NCBI GenBank assembly: GCA_024399835.1
Contig: JAKSNK010000017.1
Span: 1-39,285 of the forward strand
DNA: 39,285 bases
Direction of reading: 5' to 3'
DNA from: Paludibacteraceae bacterium
GTDB lineage: Bacteria > Bacteroidota > Bacteroidia > Bacteroidales > Paludibacteraceae
Both the position numbers and the translations under genes were made by a program. Shown one piece after another: positions 17,925 to 25,064 of the stretch. Position 1 is the first letter of the stretch. Each line of letters starts with the position of its first letter. The notes beneath the pieces are model-generated. The model was not told where the DNA came from. It saw only the letters and a list, made by a program, of their open reading frames with translations, and ran no database searches.

Positions 17925-18452
17925 AACATATTTAATTTCTACTATTGTAGATAAGCGTACCATCAGATCAAACAGCTTTTCGTCTATAGAACATATTTAA
18001 TTTCTACTATTGTAGATTTGAAAGGATAAGTCATGAACTATAAGTCTATAGAACATATTTAATTTCTACTATTGTAGATGCCAAAAGCAATGGTATCCCA
18101 GGGCTTAAGTCTATAGAACATATTTAATTTCTACTATTGTAGATAATGAAAACAATGTGACAGTCCAAGAGTTGTCTATAGAACATATTTAATTTCTACT
18201 ATTGTAGATAGAGAGATAGTGCTGTGTGCGCGCATTATAAGTCTACAGAATGTATTTAATTTCTACTATTGTAGATGTCTATGCAATGGCTATCGTCGAA
18301 AATGTCTATAGAACTCATTTAATTTCTACTATTGTAGATATGAATATATTGTGGAACCCTTAAAAAGTCTATAGAATGTATTTAATTTCTACTATTGTAG
18401 ATTGGGTAAAACGATTACATTCCCTTCCTAGTCTATAGAATGTATTTAATTT
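17917..18452 (+). CRISPR. Type V-A CRISPR array, 8 full repeats, 8 spacers, one truncated repeat
   Basis: The 36-bp repeats begin GTCTATAGAACATATTT and end in the Cas12a handle AATTTCTACTATTGTAGAT (stem TCTAC/GTAGA, loop TATT). They lie at 17917-17952, 17982-18017, 18044-18079, 18109-18144, 18174-18209, 18241-18276, 18304-18339 and 18367-18402, with a 22-bp stump at 18431-18452 lacking the handle. Spacers between them are 29, 26, 29, 29, 31, 27, 27 and 28 nt. Repeats 2-5 are identical; repeat 1 differs at positions 1 and 8; repeats 6-8 vary in the first 13 bases, while the handle never changes. The first repeat starts 8 bases before the end of cas12a, so there is no separate leader and expression probably comes from the cas12a promoter. 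Matching promoter-proximal identity to the middle of the array suggests the trailer end is oldest. Confidence 0.98.
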
Positions 18453-18620
18453 AATCTCCGAAGACGAAAAAAAGATAATCTGCAAGGCATAAAAAAGCAT
18501 GAATTGATGTAATGTTTGCCCCAAAAGTTCGTAATCAGAATAGTAGGATATGGAGAATCGGTGAGTTGGTGAATCGGGGAATCGGGTGAGATTGAATTAA
18601 GAATTATGAATTATGAGATA

Positions 18621-18643
18621 ATCGTGCCCTTGTGGCTAAGAAT
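18621..18643. repeat. 23-bp inverted repeat flanking cas12a locus, right copy
   Basis: ATCGTGCCCTTGTGGC followed by TAAGAAT is the exact reverse complement of 13910-13932. It is preceded by GAATTATGAATTATGAG, which corresponds to the low-complexity sequence next to the left copy. Confidence 0.85.
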
Positions 18644-18680
18644 TAAGAGAGACGCGAACACCCATAAAAGAGAGGGCAGG

Positions 18681-18702
18681 AAGTGTCGGTCAAGTGTCGG
18701 TC
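18681..18702. repeat. 11-bp tandem pair, right
   Basis: AAGTGTCGGTC occurs twice head to tail. It resembles the pair at 13802-13823. Confidence 0.7.
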
Positions 18703-18762
18703 AACCCTCGACTATTTGCTTACTCAAAAAGACAACGAAATTGCCGCTTTAAAACCTAAAAT

Positions 18763-18813
18763 TGCTCAACTTGCTTTGTTGTACTTCCGCATACCGGGCT
18801 ACATTTACTGCTC
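18763..18813. repeat. 51-bp direct repeat flanking ATPase gene, left copy
   Basis: This copy matches 20241-20291 at 48 of 51 positions, sharing CTTGCTTTGTTGTACTTCCG in the centre. The two copies lie 141 bp before the ATPase start codon and 15 bp after its stop codon. Confidence 0.85.
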
Positions 18814-18829
18814 CGCTGTATGTTTTTAT

Positions 18830-18890
18830 CACAAACAACCGAACAAAATCGTCTCAAACAACCGAACAAAATCGCCACAAACAACCGAAT
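18830..18890. repeat. 23-bp tandem repeats next to ATPase promoter
   Basis: Two units of 23 bp sharing CAAACAACCGAACAAAATCG (18830-18852 and 18853-18875) are followed by a partial third (18876-18890) that keeps CACAAACAACCGAA. They end 14 bp before the -33 box of the ATPase promoter, so they could be an operator or activator site. Confidence 0.75.
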
Positions 18891-18904
18891 TTTGCAAAAA
18901 AAGA

Positions 18905-18936
18905 TTTGCATATATCAAAAAAAAACAGTACCTTTG
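18905..18936 (+). promoter_or_regulatory. Promoter of the DUF4143 ATPase gene
   Basis: TTTG (18905-18908) and TACCTTTG (18929-18936) are 20 nt apart. Transcription should start near 18943, only about 10 nt before the ATG at 18954, so the mRNA would be almost leaderless. Confidence 0.7.
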
Positions 18937-18953
18937 CACAAAATATCAAAGAT

Positions 18954-20225
18954 ATGAAATATAAACAACGAATAGCAGATAGTCTATTAGAACGAAAACT
19001 ATCAACAAAAGGTGCTGTCCAAATAGAAGGTCCAAAATGGTGTGGTAAGACAACCACTGCTAAGCAAATCGCAAAAAGCGTGCTCAATCTTGGGGATGAC
19101 ACGGTCCTTAAACAAAGTCAACGAATGATGCAGATTGATTCAAAGACATTGCTTGAAGGTAGTACCCCTCGTTTGATAGACGAGTGGCAAACCATTCCTG
19201 CTTTATGGGATAGTGTACGAAGTGAAGTGGATAGCCGTGGTGAATTCGGACAGTTTATTTTAACAGGTTCGTCTGTACTACCCGATGCTAATGAGACCAT
19301 CCATAGTGGAACCGGGCGTTACGCGCATATAAGCATGCGCCCTATGAGTTTATACGAATCTTTAGAGAGTTCAGGTGCAATTAGTCTAACAGATTTATTT
19401 GAAGGCAAACAAATAGAGCCAGTTGCCAACAAACTGGATATTGAAAACATTGCATATCTCTTATGCCGTGGCGGATGGCCACAAGCTACTCTTTTGAAAG
19501 GCAATTTAGCCCTGGATTTGGCCTTTGATTATGTTGATTCACTTGTAACAAAAGATGTTCAGCGAGTGGATGGTGTTAAACGAAGCGCCGACCGAGTACG
19601 CAGATTATTGCGTTCATACGCACGGAATATCTCCCATCAAGTTCCATATAAAACATTCAAAGCGGATATATTAGCAAATGATACGGAAACATTGGATGAA
19701 GATACGGTAGCAGATTATATCCGGGTACTGAAGCAGTTATATGTAATTGAAGATATGGAGGCATGGAACCCGAATCTGCGCAGCAAGGCGGCAATTCGTA
19801 CAACAGACACCAGATATTTTGTAGATCCAAGTATCGGAACAGCAGCGCTTGGGCTCGGTCCACGAGATTTGATAAACGATCTTGAAACATTCGGCTTGTT
19901 ATTTGAGAATATGGCAGTCCGTGACCTACGGGTATATGCAGACGCACTACTGGGGAAAATATACCATTATCGGGATAGTGATGGGTTGGAGTGTGATGCT
20001 GTGCTACATCGCCGTAATGGGACATACGGACTAATAGAAATCAAATTGGGAGGACTGGATGATATTGATAAAGCCGCGGATACATTACAAACTCTTGCGG
20101 GGAAAATCGATACTGATAAAATGAAGGAACCGTCGTTCCTTATGGTCATGACAGCTGTTGGTCCTTATGCATACCGCAGACCTGATGGTGTTTATGTAGT
20201 TCCCATCGGTTGTCTTAGACTGTAG
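18954..20225 (+). CDS. AAA ATPase with DUF4143 (PD-(D/E)XK-like) C-terminus
   Basis: This is a 423-residue protein of the AAA_14/DUF4143 family. It shows Walker A GPKWCGKT (26-33), Walker B PRLIDEWQ (73-79 region), the sensor-like strand FILTGSS (101-107), and a C-terminal segment with D348 (ECDAVL) and IEIKLGG (361-367), which is the D-ExK core of the PD-(D/E)XK fold. Such genes are frequent and multi-copy in Bacteroidales; their role is not settled, and defence or toxin-related roles have been suggested. The start at 18954 is preferred over an ATG 192 nt upstream because the promoter lies between them and the upstream stretch is repeat sequence. The gene is enclosed by 51-bp direct repeats. 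I see no evidence that it works with Cas12a. Confidence 0.87.
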   Translation: MKYKQRIADSLLERKLSTKGAVQIEGPKWCGKTTTAKQIAKSVLNLGDDTVLKQSQRMMQIDSKTLLEGSTPRLIDEWQTIPALWDSVRSEVDSRGEFGQFILTGSSVLPDANETIHSGTGRYAHISMRPMSLYESLESSGAISLTDLFEGKQIEPVANKLDIENIAYLLCRGGWPQATLLKGNLALDLAFDYVDSLVTKDVQRVDGVKRSADRVRRLLRSYARNISHQVPYKTFKADILANDTETLDEDTVADYIRVLKQLYVIEDMEAWNPNLRSKAAIRTTDTRYFVDPSIGTAALGLGPRDLINDLETFGLLFENMAVRDLRVYADALLGKIYHYRDSDGLECDAVLHRRNGTYGLIEIKLGGLDDIDKAADTLQTLAGKIDTDKMKEPSFLMVMTAVGPYAYRRPDGVYVVPIGCLRL

Positions 20226-20240
20226 AACAGTAAGAAAATC

Positions 20241-20291
20241 TGCTAAACTTGCTTTGTTGTACTTCCGCATATCGGACTACATTTACTGCTC
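20241..20291. repeat. 51-bp direct repeat flanking ATPase gene, right copy
   Basis: This is the partner of 18763-18813, with three mismatches in 51. It begins 15 bp after the ATPase stop codon. Confidence 0.85.
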
Positions 20292-20526
20292 AACTTTGTA
20301 TCTTGGGCTACCGTCTTGTGCGTTAGTTGTATATTTCGGCGTTCTGCCTTGTAAAAGGTGTTTGTATATTCGGCACTCCCTTGCCAAAGGCAATTTCTCC
20401 GAATGGTAGTCCTCGTCTTTATTAACATACGCAAGTTTTAGGGCACAAGGTTGGCACCTTTGCATCATCCGTTTTTTTGTATTTCATTATATGCAAGCAT
20501 CTATAAACCGCCAAAAATCGTATGAC

Positions 20527-20585
20527 TATAGATTAAAAAATCTATTTTGTGCCCTATTTATTTGCGTATGCCAAATTTTTGTTGT
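20527..20585. repeat. 59-bp inverted repeat, right copy
   Basis: This is the reverse complement of 13574-13632 with one mismatch. It includes the palindrome ATAGATT-AAAA-AATCTAT (20528-20545), TGCCCTA and the extended -33 element of the rho promoter. Confidence 0.85.
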
Positions 20586-20592
20586 ATATTTG
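20561..20592 (+). promoter_or_regulatory. Promoter of the rho operon
   Basis: TTTG (20561-20564) and TATATTTG (20585-20592) are 20 nt apart. The -33 element reads TTTGCGTATGCCAAA. The leader before the rho ATG would be about 48 nt. Confidence 0.75.
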
Positions 20593-20646
20593 CAGTCGAT
20601 TTGAGGATATTCCTCCTTTTCCCAGAGAAACATACACATTAAATTT

Positions 20647-22488
20647 ATGCAATACGATTCACAGAAATTAGGGCGATTAACGCTCGAAGAACTAAAAAAA
20701 GTGGCAAAAGAATTCGGTATCAAAGTCAGAAACACCAAAAACGAGCAAATGCTCATCTATGAGATTTTAGACGCTCAAGCCGACCAAAAAGCCGAGAAAG
20801 TACAAGCCAAAGAAGACGCTAAAGGTGAAGCCAAAGGCGACCGCAAACGCGAGCGCGTTCGCATGCGCCACACTGCCGAACCGCAAAAAGTCAGCACACA
20901 AAACCTGAAAGCGGAAAAAGTAATCGCTACCGTCGGTTCAGAAAAAGAACAAGTAACCAAAATGCAGGAACAGTTGCGCGAGAACAATCACACTCCCAAC
21001 AAAACCGTCCAAAAAGCACAAGCCGTCAAGTTTGCTCCCGTCAATGCCATTATACCCGACGCTCCTGCCAAAGCAGAAGAGCCGGTTAAAGCGGAAGCGC
21101 CTGCTACAGTAGAAACACCCGCCGCAGCAGAAGTGCCTGCCGAGCATGCACCCAAAGCCCCCAAGGGGAAGAAGAAAAAAGGCGCACAACAGCAGGCACA
21201 AGCACAACAACCACAGCCGGCACAACCTGCACAACAGGCACCGCAAAACCAGCCCGGTCAGCCGGTCAATCAACCTGCCAACCAGCAAACCAATTCCCAA
21301 CCTAATCAGCCGGCACAATCGGCACAACCCAACCAACCCAATCAGCCCAACCAGCCGGAGTTCCGCATTATCAACGGCGGAGGTGTACTGGAAATGGAAA
21401 AAGACGGATACGGATTTTTGCGCCAGCCCAAATACAGTTATGCTTCATCCACGGAGGATGTCTATGTGAATCAGCAGAAGATTCGCCAATACGGTTTGCG
21501 CCCCGGAGACACGGTAGAATGTACGGTTCGCGTGAGCGACAAACCCAACGAGAAAGTTCACCCGTTAGACAAAGTGCTGACCGTCAACGGCATGGACCCC
21601 GAGGAAGCGAAGAAGCGTCCGGCATTTGAGAGTCTGACTCCACTCTTCCCCGACCAGAAGTTCACACTCTGCAAGGGCACGCACGACGACCCGTTGTCGG
21701 TTCGTATCATCGACTTGTTTGCACCCATCGGCAAGGGTCAGCGCGGACTGATAGTTGCACAGCCCAAAACCGGTAAGACCGTACTGCTCAAGCAGATAGC
21801 CAACGCCATTTCCGACAATCACCCGGAGGTGTATATGATGGTACTGCTCATAGACGAGCGTCCCGAAGAAGTGACCGACATGGCACGGAGCGTAAAAGCG
21901 GAAGTGGTGGCTTCCACCTTCGACGAACCGGCAGACAACCATGTCAAAGTAGCCAATATAGTATATGAAAAAGCACGCCGGTTGGTAGAATGCGGCAAGG
22001 ATGTGGTTATCCTACTCGACTCTATCACCCGTTTGGCACGCGCCTACAACACGGTGGCTCCCGCCAGCGGCAAAGTGCTGTCCGGCGGTGTGGAAGCCCA
22101 AGCATTGCACAAGCCCAAGCGCTTCTTCGGAGCGGCGCGTAATATCGAGTTCGGCGGTTCGCTGACCATCATCGCGACGGCACTAACCGAGACCGGCAGC
22201 AAGATGGACGACCTCATCTTTGAGGAATTTAAGGGAACCGGCAACATGGAACTGCAACTTGACCGCAAACTGGCGAACAAGCGCGTTTTCCCTGCCGTAG
22301 ATATACCTGCCTCCAGTACGCGCAGAGACGACCTGTTGTTACCGCCCGAGGTACTGAGCCGCATGTGGCAGATACGCAAGCAATTGAGCGACATGAACGG
22401 CGTAGAAGCCATGGAGCGGCTGAAGACATACATGGAGCGCACCGAAGACAATGACCAGTTCCTACTTGCCGTAAATGGAGAGCGATAA
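20647..22488 (+). CDS. rho: Transcription termination factor Rho with disordered insertion
   Basis: This is a 613-residue hexameric RNA helicase that ends transcription. The Rho_N region is at residues 5-45, the cold-shock-like RNA-binding domain at about 240-315, and the ATPase Walker A AQPKTGKT at 371-378, with [13 protein letters not shown] and the Q/R-loop region [20 protein letters not shown] following. Between Rho_N and the RNA-binding domain is an insertion of about 190 residues: first charged K/A/E-rich, then (about 180-238) almost only Q, P, N, A and S. E. coli Rho, at 419 residues, lacks it. Insertions of this type are known in Bacteroidota; in Bacteroides thetaiotaomicron a disordered Rho region has been reported to drive phase separation. 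It heads a six-gene operon and overlaps aroQ by 14 nt. Confidence 0.97.
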   Translation: MQYDSQKLGRLTLEELKKVAKEFGIKVRNTKNEQMLIYEILDAQADQKAEKVQAKEDAKGEAKGDRKRERVRMRHTAEPQKVSTQNLKAEKVIATVGSEKEQVTKMQEQLRENNHTPNKTVQKAQAVKFAPVNAIIPDAPAKAEEPVKAEAPATVETPAAAEVPAEHAPKAPKGKKKKGAQQQAQAQQPQPAQPAQQAPQNQPGQPVNQPANQQTNSQPNQPAQSAQPNQPNQPNQPEFRIINGGGVLEMEKDGYGFLRQPKYSYASSTEDVYVNQQKIRQYGLRPGDTVECTVRVSDKPNEKVHPLDKVLTVNGMDPEEAKKRPAFESLTPLFPDQKFTLCKGTHDDPLSVRIIDLFAPIGKGQRGLIVAQPKTGKTVLLKQIANAISDNHPEVYMMVLLIDERPEEVTDMARSVKAEVVASTFDEPADNHVKVANIVYEKARRLVECGKDVVILLDSITRLARAYNTVAPASGKVLSGGVEAQALHKPKRFFGAARNIEFGGSLTIIATALTETGSKMDDLIFEEFKGTGNMELQLDRKLANKRVFPAVDIPASSTRRDDLLLPPEVLSRMWQIRKQLSDMNGVEAMERLKTYMERTEDNDQFLLAVNGER

Positions 22489-22903
22489 ACACATACTAAT
22501 CCTCAACGGACCCAATCTGAATCTGTTAGGGCGGAGAGACCCCAAGCAGTACGGAACGCGCACCATGGAGCAAATCATGGTGGATTTGCAGCGGACTTAC
22601 CCCGAGGTCTATTTCACCTATGTGCAATCCAACCACGAGGGGGTATTGATAGACACTCTGCAGCAAGCCGAACAGTACGCGGGTATCGTTCTCAACGCAG
22701 GAGGTTACACCCATACGAGCGTAGCGCTGCGCGATGCCGTGGAGATGTGCCTGAACCCCGTGATAGAGGTACACCTAAGCAATATACACGAGCGCGAGGC
22801 ATTCAGACAAGTGAGCATGCTGAGCGATGTATGCCGCGAAACAATCATAGGAAAAAACTGTTATGAAGAGGCAGTTAGCCATATTATTTCTATTGGCGGT
22901 TAG
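22475..22903 (+). CDS. aroQ: 3-dehydroquinate dehydratase, type II
   Basis: This 142-residue enzyme catalyses the third step of the shikimate pathway, dehydrating 3-dehydroquinate. The type II signature is clear: [17 protein letters not shown] near the N-terminus, followed by Y26 (catalytic Tyr region), [22 protein letters not shown] and [14 protein letters not shown]. Its length is normal for the dodecameric enzyme. The start lies within the rho gene, 14 nt before the rho stop, which suggests coupled translation. Confidence 0.96.
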   Translation: MESDKHILILNGPNLNLLGRRDPKQYGTRTMEQIMVDLQRTYPEVYFTYVQSNHEGVLIDTLQQAEQYAGIVLNAGGYTHTSVALRDAVEMCLNPVIEVHLSNIHEREAFRQVSMLSDVCRETIIGKNCYEEAVSHIISIGG

Positions 22904-23567
22904 TTGGAGCGCTTATGCCCAAATGAACAACCCGTATGTGGACGACAAAATCGTTCACTTCGGTTTTTCGTTGGGAACGAACTTCATGGGCTACGGTGTG
23001 ACCGACAGCAAGGACACCATCAACGGGGAGGTTTATCATGCCCGTACCAAATCCATGCTGCCGGGTTTCTCGGTAGGTTTTATCACCGATGTCCGGCTGT
23101 CCCGCCACCTCAACCTGCGCTTTCTGCCGACCCTCAACTTCGGTCAGATGACCGTCAGTTATCAGACGGAGAGCGGACACGATGTGCCGGGTTCGTCGGG
23201 AGACAAGGCGGAAGTGCTGAGTCTGCCGTTGGCGCTGCCGCTGGTACTCAAATGGAGTGCCGAGCGGGAAAAGAACTACCGTCCGTATTTGGTAGCCGGC
23301 GGCGGAGTAAGTTTTGACTTTGCCGGGCAGAAAGAGCGCCCTATTTATCAGAAAATGACCGACTATTTCTTCACTTTCGGATTTGGTTGCGACCTCTATA
23401 TGGAGTGGTTCAAACTCTGTCCCGAGATACGCTACCAGGTAGGTTTTGCCAATGTGCTGACACCGATAGAAGAGCGTCCCGAATTAGCCAAAGGGGACTA
23501 TTTCTACACCACCGCCCTCAGCCGGCTACGCAATCAAATGTTGACTATTACTTTTAACTTCGAATAA
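22863..23567 (+). CDS. porT: PorT family outer-membrane protein (type IX secretion)
   Basis: This is a 234-residue protein with a signal peptide ([20 protein letters not shown]) and alternating-residue beta-strand character, ending in an aromatic-rich strand (QMLTITFNFE). The pattern KIVHFGFSLGTNFMGYGV, the central LSLPLALPLVLKWSAE and the late RYQVGFANVL match what I know of PorT/SprT proteins, which are needed for type IX protein secretion in Porphyromonas and Flavobacterium. It overlaps aroQ by 41 nt, and its stop codon shares one base with the next start. No other T9SS component is in the window. A generic outer-membrane beta-barrel protein is the alternative. Confidence 0.7.
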   Translation: MKRQLAILFLLAVSWSAYAQMNNPYVDDKIVHFGFSLGTNFMGYGVTDSKDTINGEVYHARTKSMLPGFSVGFITDVRLSRHLNLRFLPTLNFGQMTVSYQTESGHDVPGSSGDKAEVLSLPLALPLVLKWSAEREKNYRPYLVAGGGVSFDFAGQKERPIYQKMTDYFFTFGFGCDLYMEWFKLCPEIRYQVGFANVLTPIEERPELAKGDYFYTTALSRLRNQMLTITFNFE

Positions 23568-25045
23568 TGCGCCGTCACTTGTCCATATTACTCCTGTTGG
23601 TACCGGTGTTCATTTCCTGTCGCGAGCAGCGGCTGACGGGCGACGAATCGGCACAACTCACTTTTTCGGACGACACGGTGTCGTTTGACACTATCTTCAC
23701 TTCGTTCGGTTCGTCCACCCGCCGTGTGATAATTTACAACGACAACCCCAATGCCGTTTGCATCGAGCGTGTATGGTGGCAGCGCGGGCAACACTTCTTC
23801 GCCAATATAGACGGCGAGAACAACCCCGAAATGTGGCAAGACATCCGCATCAACGGCGGAGACAGCATTTTCCTGTTCTTACGCGCACAGATAGACCCCT
23901 ATCAGACAGGCAATCATCCCATCGAGACGGACACGCTGTGCTTTGATGTAAACGGGCACAGGCAGGTTCTTCCCGTTCAGGCATACGGAATGGATGTGAA
24001 GTTGATTCGCAGCGATTCGCTGTCGCATACCTACCCCAAGGGTTTGCGTCTGACGGCAGACAAGCCCTATCTTATCTATGACACCCTCTACATCTACGGT
24101 CCGCTGATTATCGACCCCGGTGCCACCCTCTATATGCACCAGACCGCCTCGATTGTTGCTTTTTATTCGGTAACGGCTCAAGGCACAGAGGAAGCCCCCA
24201 TACGCATCATGGGAGACAGAACGGATTGGCTGTTTCCGCAAGTGCCCTATCGCGTAGCCAGCGGACAATGGGGAGGAGTGTATCTGTTGCGGATAGACAG
24301 CGTCTGCGCCGATGCCGCCGTACAGTATAACCTGTCGAACATCCAGTTGCTGAGCGGAGAGGACGGGCTATATGCCTTTTCGGACAACTCGGAGCGCCGG
24401 GGACAGCTGACCATGCACAACGCACGCATACACAACATGTCGGATTGCGGCATCATATTGGAAAACGCCGATGCTACAATCACGAACACGGAAATCAGCA
24501 ACTGCGCCGCTTACGGTCTGCTCATCGACGGCGGCAAGCATGAGATAGACCATACATCCATAGCCAACTATTTCGGCTATCCCTATACGACCATCAATAT
24601 TCACAATGTCACCCGGCAGGATGTAGCCGGCGTGTATATATTAGCACAAGATACGGATCGTGCGCCGTCGCAGACATCGCTGCACAACTGCATTATCACG
24701 GGTGCTCATTCGCCTGCATTAGTCATTGACAGCATACCCGAAACAGGATATACGGGCGAGGTAACAGGATGCTATCTGAGAGCAGATTCCATCAAACAAA
24801 GTTGGGCACGGCATAACACCTACGCACAAAGCAAAGATACCGTATTCAACAATATCTATTACCTCTATCACGAGTACAACTATTACGATTTTCACCTGTA
24901 TAAATCATCTCCTGCACGCGGTATCGGTATGCCGTTGGACAGTCTGCCGGAGTCTGTACGGGCACTATTGGAGACCGATTTAGACCGTCATAGTCGCGAC
25001 CGCATTCATCCCGATGCCGGGTGTTACAGCAATCCGTCGGAATAG
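23567..25045 (+). CDS. Right-handed beta-helix lipoprotein
   Basis: This 492-residue protein has a lipobox (VFISC, Cys about residue 18). Residues 30-150 look like an immunoglobulin-like or Abnormal-spindle-like beta domain (STRRVIIYNDNPNAV). From about residue 170, repeated turns such as LYIYGPLIIDPGATLYMHQT, LTMHNARIHNMSDCGIILEN and ADATITNTEISNCAAYGL are typical of a parallel beta-helix. No enzyme active site is recognised, so it may bind or modify envelope polysaccharide or play a structural part. The start codon overlaps the porT stop by one base, which suggests a joint function with porT at the outer membrane, though this is inference. Confidence 0.75.
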   Translation: MRRHLSILLLLVPVFISCREQRLTGDESAQLTFSDDTVSFDTIFTSFGSSTRRVIIYNDNPNAVCIERVWWQRGQHFFANIDGENNPEMWQDIRINGGDSIFLFLRAQIDPYQTGNHPIETDTLCFDVNGHRQVLPVQAYGMDVKLIRSDSLSHTYPKGLRLTADKPYLIYDTLYIYGPLIIDPGATLYMHQTASIVAFYSVTAQGTEEAPIRIMGDRTDWLFPQVPYRVASGQWGGVYLLRIDSVCADAAVQYNLSNIQLLSGEDGLYAFSDNSERRGQLTMHNARIHNMSDCGIILENADATITNTEISNCAAYGLLIDGGKHEIDHTSIANYFGYPYTTINIHNVTRQDVAGVYILAQDTDRAPSQTSLHNCIITGAHSPALVIDSIPETGYTGEVTGCYLRADSIKQSWARHNTYAQSKDTVFNNIYYLYHEYNYYDFHLYKSSPARGIGMPLDSLPESVRALLETDLDRHSRDRIHPDAGCYSNPSE

Positions 25046-25064
25046 AGATTACAGCAAGCGAGAA

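Larger units (their letters stand above)
18453..18953. other. Repeat-rich region between CRISPR array and ATPase gene
   Basis: These 501 bases hold no convincing gene. After the truncated repeat there is about 90 nt of plain sequence. Then come GAATCGG-type reiterations (18553-18590), GAATTAAGAATTATG low-complexity sequence, the right 23-bp inverted repeat (18621-18643), an 11-bp tandem pair (18681-18702), the left 51-bp direct repeat (18763-18813), a 23-bp iteron-like array (18830-18890) and the ATPase promoter. No clear terminator for the array is seen. Confidence 0.7.
20226..20646. other. Intergenic region between ATPase gene and rho
   Basis: These 421 bases contain the right 51-bp repeat (20241-20291) and two imperfect copies of a GTATATTTCGGCGTTCTGCC-like word (about 20328 and 20361). 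They also contain CATACGCAAGTTTTAGGGCA (20425-20444), which resembles a decayed extended -33 element pointing left, and the 59-bp element with the rho promoter. Short minus-strand frames exist but look like repeat sequence, not genes. Confidence 0.6.

Noticed and set aside
18683-18964. 93-residue plus-strand frame between the array and the ATPase
   Set aside because: It runs through the 11-bp, 51-bp and 23-bp repeats and across the ATPase promoter, so it is not a gene.
18954-20225. ATPase as an adaptation or Cas accessory protein
   Set aside because: It has a DUF4143 architecture, its own promoter and its own flanking repeats, and no similarity to Cas4, Cas1 or Csn2 that I can see.
20241-20468. 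Short minus-strand frames after the ATPase
   Set aside because: They are made of repeat sequence (the 51-bp element and neighbours), with no start signal and no domain; at most a remnant.
13506-20646. Insertion sequence or transposase as carrier of the Cas12a island
   Set aside because: Despite the inverted repeats, no transposase, integrase or clear target duplication is visible.
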